Part shown: positions 60,084-64,000 of the stretch, one piece after another
Layout: each line of letters opens with the position of its first letter
How positions within the stretch are numbered: the first letter of the stretch is position 1
Source: Sva-07 sp031426215
GTDB lineage: Bacteria; Actinomycetota; Acidimicrobiia; Acidimicrobiales; Ilumatobacteraceae
DNA length: 64,000 nt
Assembly: GCA_031426215.1 (NCBI GenBank)
Contig: JANPKU010000042.1
Coordinates: forward strand, 8,243 to 72,242
Direction of reading: 5' to 3'
Notes under the pieces: generated by a model
The model's database searches: none
The model's input: the letters and a program-made list of their open reading frames with translations, nothing else
What the model was told of the DNA's origin: nothing
Position numbers and translations under genes: made by a program

Positions 60084-61343
60084 ATGTCGACGGTGATCAA
60101 CCAGGAAGGCCCGGTGGAGACGCCTCTGCTCACCCGGCCGTTCGTGATCGTCACGGCGACGGCGCTCGTCTTCTTCGTCTACATCGGGATACTGATCCCG
60201 ATCGTTCCGTTGTTCATCGAGGGCCCGCTCCGTCGGGGCGAGTTCGGCATCGGTCTCACGATCGCGGCATTCGCCGGTGCTGCGATCATTGCGCGCCCGG
60301 CGCTGGGACGACTCGCCGACCGATACGGCCGGCGTGTGTTGCTCGTGGGTGGCGCCCTCCTCGCCGGAGTCGCAGGCATCGCGTCGAGCCAGGTCACTGA
60401 GTTCTGGCAGCTGCTCGTGATGCGTAGCGTGATGGGTGTCGGAGAAGCTGCGGTGTTCGTCGGAGCGGCCACGCTGATCGCCGACCTCTCACCGCGAGAT
60501 CGACGGGCCGAAGGTGCCAGCTACTTCTCCGTCGCAGTGTTCGGTGGCATCGGCATGGGGCCGATCATCGGCGAGTTCGTGCTCGACGAGACCCGCTTCG
60601 AGCGGGCATTCGTCGTTGCGGGGCTCTTTGCGCTCGCCGCCGCCGTCGTCGGGATGTTCGCACCAGCGCGAATCGCACCGCTCGACTCGGTCGGGGACAC
60701 GATCGCGTCCGCCGCGCCCGCAACGGGCCGCCGCAAGATCATTCATCCGGCGGCCTTGATGCCCGGCATCGTGCTCGCCTCGGGTGTGGCGGCGTTCTCG
60801 ACGTTCGGAGCGTTCATTCCCGACTATTCGCGTGAGGTCGGGCTCGCCACGTCAGGTGGACTGTTCGCCGCCTATTCGGTCACCTCGGTGCTGTTGCGGA
60901 TCTTCGGCGCCACGCTGCCCGAGCGACTCGGTCCGCGCCGAGCAGTCACGATTGCGCTCGGCACCTTGGGGGTCGGACTTGCGATCCTGGCGATCGTGCC
61001 GACCGTGGCGGCGTTGTGGATTGCATCGGTGTTCGTCGGTGTCGGTATGGCGTTCAACTACCCGCCGCTGCTGGCACTCACGGTCAACCGGGCGAGCGAC
61101 AGCGACCGGGCCTGGGCGATCAGTTCGTTCACGATGTTCTTCGAGGTCGGTTCGGTCTTCGGTGGGCTGCTCATCGGTGGGTTGGCACAGGCGGTCGGTA
61201 AGCAGACTGGATTCTTCGGCGGCGTGGCGTGCTGCCTGATCGGGCTCTACCTTCTGCGTTTCAAGCTCGTGCCGGCGGGATCGCCCGATTCGGGTCCGTC
61301 GTTCGAGACCGCCACGCCGTACACCGCCGTCGCCGGCGACTGA
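60084..61343 (+). CDS. MFS transporter
   Basis: 419 residues from ATG at 60084, with 12 predicted helices. The MFS loop signature GRLADRYGRRVLL lies after the second helix, and PAALMPGIVLASGVAAFSTFGAFIPDY begins the second six-helix half. Resembles drug/multi-efflux or sugar-efflux MFS proteins; substrate cannot be assigned. 76 bases after the transglutaminase gene; may or may not share its transcript. Confidence 0.88.
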   Translation: MSTVINQEGPVETPLLTRPFVIVTATALVFFVYIGILIPIVPLFIEGPLRRGEFGIGLTIAAFAGAAIIARPALGRLADRYGRRVLLVGGALLAGVAGIASSQVTEFWQLLVMRSVMGVGEAAVFVGAATLIADLSPRDRRAEGASYFSVAVFGGIGMGPIIGEFVLDETRFERAFVVAGLFALAAAVVGMFAPARIAPLDSVGDTIASAAPATGRRKIIHPAALMPGIVLASGVAAFSTFGAFIPDYSREVGLATSGGLFAAYSVTSVLLRIFGATLPERLGPRRAVTIALGTLGVGLAILAIVPTVAALWIASVFVGVGMAFNYPPLLALTVNRASDSDRAWAISSFTMFFEVGSVFGGLLIGGLAQAVGKQTGFFGGVACCLIGLYLLRFKLVPAGSPDSGPSFETATPYTAVAGD

Positions 61344-61393
61344 CGCCGATCGCGATGGCCGATTTCCGCTAGGCGTCGGCGTTCGTCCGGGGC

Positions 61394-62944
61394 ATGATGG
61401 GTCATGTGTTGCCGCTCGATGCCGACCAGTGTTACATCGCCGTGCAGAGCCGTGATCAGCGTTTCGACGGTTGGTTCGTCACTGCGGTGCGAACGACGGG
61501 GATCTACTGCCGGCCGAGCTGTCCGGCGATCACGCCGAAGCGAGCCAACGTCGACTTCTTCCCGACCGCAGCGACCGCCCAGCAGCGAGGCTTTCGTGCG
61601 TGCAAGCGGTGTCGGCCGGATGCATCGCCGGGGTCGCCCGAGTGGAACGTTCGCCAAGACGTCGTCGCCCGAGCGATGCGCTTCATCGCAGACGGTGTCG
61701 TCGAACGCGACGGAGTCCGCGGTCTCGCCCGTCGGCTCGGCTACAGCGAGCGCCACCTCAACCGCGTGTTCACCGACGAACTCGGTGCAGGCCCACTCGC
61801 CGTTGCCAGGGCGCAACGGGCTCACACCGCTCGACTGCTCGTCGAGACCACGTCGCTGAACCTGACCGATGTGGCGTTCGCGGCGGGCTTCGGCAGTGTT
61901 CGACAGTTCAACGACACGATTCGCGAGGTGTTCGCATCGTCGCCGACGAAACTGCGCGCAGCGAACGGTCCTGTTCCGATGTCGAACACATCGCAGCTCG
62001 ACCCAGCGGTGGGTGGAGCGAGAGTCGCCGTCAGTCTCCGACTCGCCGTGCGGAGACCATTTGCGTCGCACGAGGTGCTGTCGTTCATCGGCGGGCGGTC
62101 GATCCCCGGTGTCGAGTCGTGGGACGGCGTGACGTACCGTCGTTCGCTCGACCTGCCCGGCGGCGTCGGGGTCGTCGAACTCGGCGCACATCCGGATCAC
62201 GTCGCCGCTCGACTCGAGTTGTCGACATGGTCCGACCTCGGCGTTGCGGTGCAGCGCATTCGCCGACTGCTCGACCTCGACAGCGATCCCGCCGCCGTCG
62301 ATGCCGCGCTCGGATCGGATCCGGAACTCGTCGGACTCGTGGATGCGGTACCTGGTCGCCGAGCGCCGGCGAGCGTCGACCCGTACGAGACCGCCGTCCG
62401 TGCCGTGATCGGCCAGCAGGTGTCGGTGGCCGGCGCCCGGACGGTGGCCGGACGGATCGTGCAGTGCGTCGGCCGACCGCTGGAGCCGCGACCTCGTGGA
62501 TCTCGATTGGGGTCAGACCCCAATCGAGATGATTCCGATCGAGACGAGATCACCCACGTCTTTCCTCGACCCGAGGAACTTGCGGTTGCTCCCGACGCAG
62601 CGTTCTCGATGCCCGGCGCTCGGCGGGACACGATCCGACGAGTCGCAGTTGCCGTCGCCGACGGTTCCCTCGAGCTCGACGTGGGCACCGAACCGACCGT
62701 CGCTCGACGCCAACTCCTGGCCCTGCAGGGCATCGGTCCATGGACTGCCGACTACGTGGTGATGCGCGGCCTGGGACATCCCGACACGTTCCTCACCAAC
62801 GACCTCGGCGTACGCCATTCGCTCGATCGGCTCGGCATCGACTCCGGCGCGTCGGAGCGATGGGCGCCGTGGCGCTCGTATGCCGTGCACCATCTCTGGG
62901 CCAGCCTCGCTGAACCCACCACACCAGCGAAGGAGACCACGTGA
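61394..62944 (+). CDS. alkA: Ada-like zinc/AraC domain fused to AlkA-type 3-methyladenine DNA glycosylase
   Basis: 516 residues. Residues 1-~85 are the Ada methyl-phosphotriester zinc domain (Cys39, Cys43, Cys70, Cys73), ~90-195 an AraC-type HTH (RLGYSERHLNRVFTDELG), then AlkA: an N-terminal beta domain and the HhH-GPD core (LLALQGIGPWTADYVVMRGLGHPD, catalytic Asp in FLTNDLG). It would both sense alkylation damage and excise alkylated bases. Residues ~369-388 (RGSRLGSDPNRDDSDRDE) are an odd hydrophilic insert encoded by a palindromic repeat. The stop overlaps ogt as GTGA, so the pair is one operon. Confidence 0.9.
   Translation: MMGHVLPLDADQCYIAVQSRDQRFDGWFVTAVRTTGIYCRPSCPAITPKRANVDFFPTAATAQQRGFRACKRCRPDASPGSPEWNVRQDVVARAMRFIADGVVERDGVRGLARRLGYSERHLNRVFTDELGAGPLAVARAQRAHTARLLVETTSLNLTDVAFAAGFGSVRQFNDTIREVFASSPTKLRAANGPVPMSNTSQLDPAVGGARVAVSLRLAVRRPFASHEVLSFIGGRSIPGVESWDGVTYRRSLDLPGGVGVVELGAHPDHVAARLELSTWSDLGVAVQRIRRLLDLDSDPAAVDAALGSDPELVGLVDAVPGRRAPASVDPYETAVRAVIGQQVSVAGARTVAGRIVQCVGRPLEPRPRGSRLGSDPNRDDSDRDEITHVFPRPEELAVAPDAAFSMPGARRDTIRRVAVAVADGSLELDVGTEPTVARRQLLALQGIGPWTADYVVMRGLGHPDTFLTNDLGVRHSLDRLGIDSGASERWAPWRSYAVHHLWASLAEPTTPAKETT
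62500..62530 (+). repeat. Palindrome family C copy inserted in frame in alkA
   Basis: Perfect 15-base arms (62500-62514, 62516-62530) around one A; the arm is ATCTCGATTGGGGTC. The same core, GGGGTC-A/T-GACCCC, occurs at 24535-24599 and 63451-63481. Here it lies inside an open reading frame and is translated as GSRLGSDPNRD. Confidence 0.85.
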
Positions 62945-63447
62945 TTTCGACACTGTTCAGAACGACCATCGAGAGTCCGGTCGGCATGCTCACGATCGTG
63001 GCAACGAACGACGGTCTGCGGGCGATCCTGTGGCCGGACGACGACCCCGCTCGTGTCCGGCTGACCGACACGGTCGACGACCCGGACCATCGCGTGATCG
63101 CCACGACGGCTGCCCAGCTCGTCGAGTACTTCGCAGGCGAACGATCCGAGTTCGACGTGCCACTTGACGCGGTCGGCACCGAGTTCCAGCGGTCGGCGTG
63201 GGACGTGTTGCGCACGATTCCGTTCGGCACCACCGTCAGCTATGGCGAGCAGGCCGAACGGATGGGTGATCGCCGCAAGGCACGAGCTGTCGGAGCGGCG
63301 AATGGTCGGAACCCGATCTCGATCATCGTGCCGTGCCATCGCGTCGTCGGCGCGAGTGGAGCGCTCACCGGATTCGCCGGCGGCACCGACACCAAAGCCT
63401 GGCTCCTCGACCACGAACGGCGAGTCGACTCGTCGTTGCGCCGGTAA
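62941..63447 (+). CDS. ogt: Methylated-DNA--protein-cysteine S-methyltransferase
   Basis: 168 residues from GTG at 62941, overlapping the alkA stop as GTGA. The acceptor Cys132 is in IIVPCHRVVGASG; VSYGEQAERMGDRRKARAVGAANGRNP is the DNA-binding helix-turn-helix with the Arg finger. Removes methyl groups from O6-methylguanine by suicide transfer. Together with the upstream fusion protein it makes a complete adaptive-response-like set. A palindrome-family C copy follows immediately. Confidence 0.95.
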   Translation: MISTLFRTTIESPVGMLTIVATNDGLRAILWPDDDPARVRLTDTVDDPDHRVIATTAAQLVEYFAGERSEFDVPLDAVGTEFQRSAWDVLRTIPFGTTVSYGEQAERMGDRRKARAVGAANGRNPISIIVPCHRVVGASGALTGFAGGTDTKAWLLDHERRVDSSLRR

Positions 63448-63450
63448 CCG

Positions 63451-63481
63451 GTCTCGGTTGGGGTCTGACCCCGATCGAGAC
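63451..63481. repeat. Palindrome family C, copy after ogt
   Basis: 15-base arms (63451-63465, 63467-63481) around one T, two G-T-type mismatches; arm GTCTCGGTTGGGGTC, nearly that of the copy within alkA about 950 bases upstream. It lies between the convergent ogt and the next gene, in terminator position. Confidence 0.85.
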
Positions 63482-63488
63482 GGCTCGG

Positions 63489-64000
63489 TCAGGAACGGTT
63501 GCGGTCGGCAGCCGACTGGGCCCGGCGGGCGCGGTCGGCTTCCTTCTTGGCGGCTTTGACTTCGGCGCGCTTGGCCTTCATCTCCGCCTGCTCTTCGGGG
63601 GAGCGCTTCGAGGTGTCGATCAACGGCGCAATCGAGACCTCGTCAGGTTTCGGAAGCGCAACGAGCTCGTCGGTCTTAAGCAGGTCGCGAATGATCGCCG
63701 ACGCAGGGGCCTCACCGACGACGGTGGCGGCGAGCATCATGCGAGTCACCGCAACGCCGTGACGTTCGACGACACCGGGCAGGACCTCTTTGAGCTGATC
63801 GGTCGACGGGCTGTCGGCGTTGTCGCCGAGTTCCTTGATGCAATCGGCGAGGCACAGGTCGGACACGATCGCTGCGATCGCTTCCATGTCGCCGTTGATG
63901 CGTCCAGCCTTCACCGCTGTGCGTACGCCCTCGGGCGTGGCCACCTCGACGAACGACTCGAGGCCCTCGCGGTGTTCGTCGTCGAGCGCGTCGATCGCCG
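63489..64000 (-). CDS. Conserved hypothetical protein (N-terminus outside window)
   Basis: The frame stays open to the window's right edge (AIDALDDEHREGLESFVEVATPEGVRTAV), so this is the C-terminal ~170 residues of a longer protein. It is helical and acidic in the middle, with a strongly basic Lys/Arg/Ala-rich tail (SPEEQAEMKAKRAEVKAAKKEADRARRAQ) resembling a coiled coil. No family recognised. Confidence 0.7.
   Translation of the reverse strand, partial: AIDALDDEHREGLESFVEVATPEGVRTAVKAGRINGDMEAIAAIVSDLCLADCIKELGDNADSPSTDQLKEVLPGVVERHGVAVTRMMLAATVVGEAPASAIIRDLLKTDELVALPKPDEVSIAPLIDTSKRSPEEQAEMKAKRAEVKAAKKEADRARRAQSAADRNRS

Overview
High-GC bacterial chromosome, almost certainly an actinomycete. 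Supporting markers are a WhiB regulator, PdtaS-type sensor kinase, PASTA kinase-like protein, DUF3107, paired ArsA ATPases, the phosphomutase/DUF3090/SCO1664-family trio, F420-linked proteins, and GTG/TTG starts. The mix of actinobacterial core genes with many unnamed ones suggests class Acidimicrobiia (Ilumatobacter-like), but that placement is inference. The window is mostly ordinary core chromosome. I see no rRNA, tRNA, CRISPR array, prophage or intact insertion sequence.

Layout. 1-10.7 kb: DoxX fragment, nagA, a beta-lactamase-fold hydrolase, hrpA, an M20 peptidase, an enoyl-CoA hydratase/MBL-hydrolase pair and msrB. 10.8-15.3 kb: SnoaL-like protein, membrane-anchored unknown, surE, EamA exporter, nfuA. 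15.4-24.5 kb: mostly minus-strand metabolism (DUF2277, GNAT, trans-sulfuration enzyme, hisN operon, dxs, SDR, LLM oxidoreductase, methyltransferase). 24.6-31.2 kb: iscS-mnmA-MetE-like-ligA, an order also known in mycobacteria. 31.2-35.9 kb: PASTA pseudokinase, SDR, PfpI protein. 35.9-41.1 kb: DUF3107, two ArsA ATPases, pdtaS, whiB1, GDPD. 41.1-47.7 kb: lipid kinase, etfBA, the conserved four-gene operon, UDGb. 48.1-51.9 kb: FrhB-family protein, glnB, amt. 51.9-54.3 kb: acyl-CoA dehydrogenase and a DUF559/AbiEi-like gene between twin palindromes. 54.3-60.0 kb: circularly permuted ATP-grasp / alpha-E / transglutaminase operon. 60.1-64 kb: MFS transporter, Ada-AlkA fusion, ogt and a truncated unknown.

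Main points of interest. (1) The amt leader holds two four-block GlnR-type boxes, because the promoter and the first ~17 codons of amt exist twice; the outer copy is a remnant with an 18-codon ORF. (2) The ATP-grasp/alpha-E operon has one standalone and one fused copy, and the fused ATP-grasp lacks the glycine-rich nucleotide segment. (3) The PASTA protein has lost its catalytic-loop residues. (4) At least four families of short dispersed palindromes or repeats sit between genes. One copy lies in frame inside alkA, and one pair brackets the DUF559 gene, which itself appears frameshifted near its start.

Genes likely to work together: iscS and mnmA in tRNA 2-thiolation (with nfuA elsewhere for Fe-S maturation); amt and glnB in ammonium uptake; etfB and etfA with the acyl-CoA dehydrogenase and enoyl-CoA hydratases in beta-oxidation; alkA and ogt in alkylation repair.
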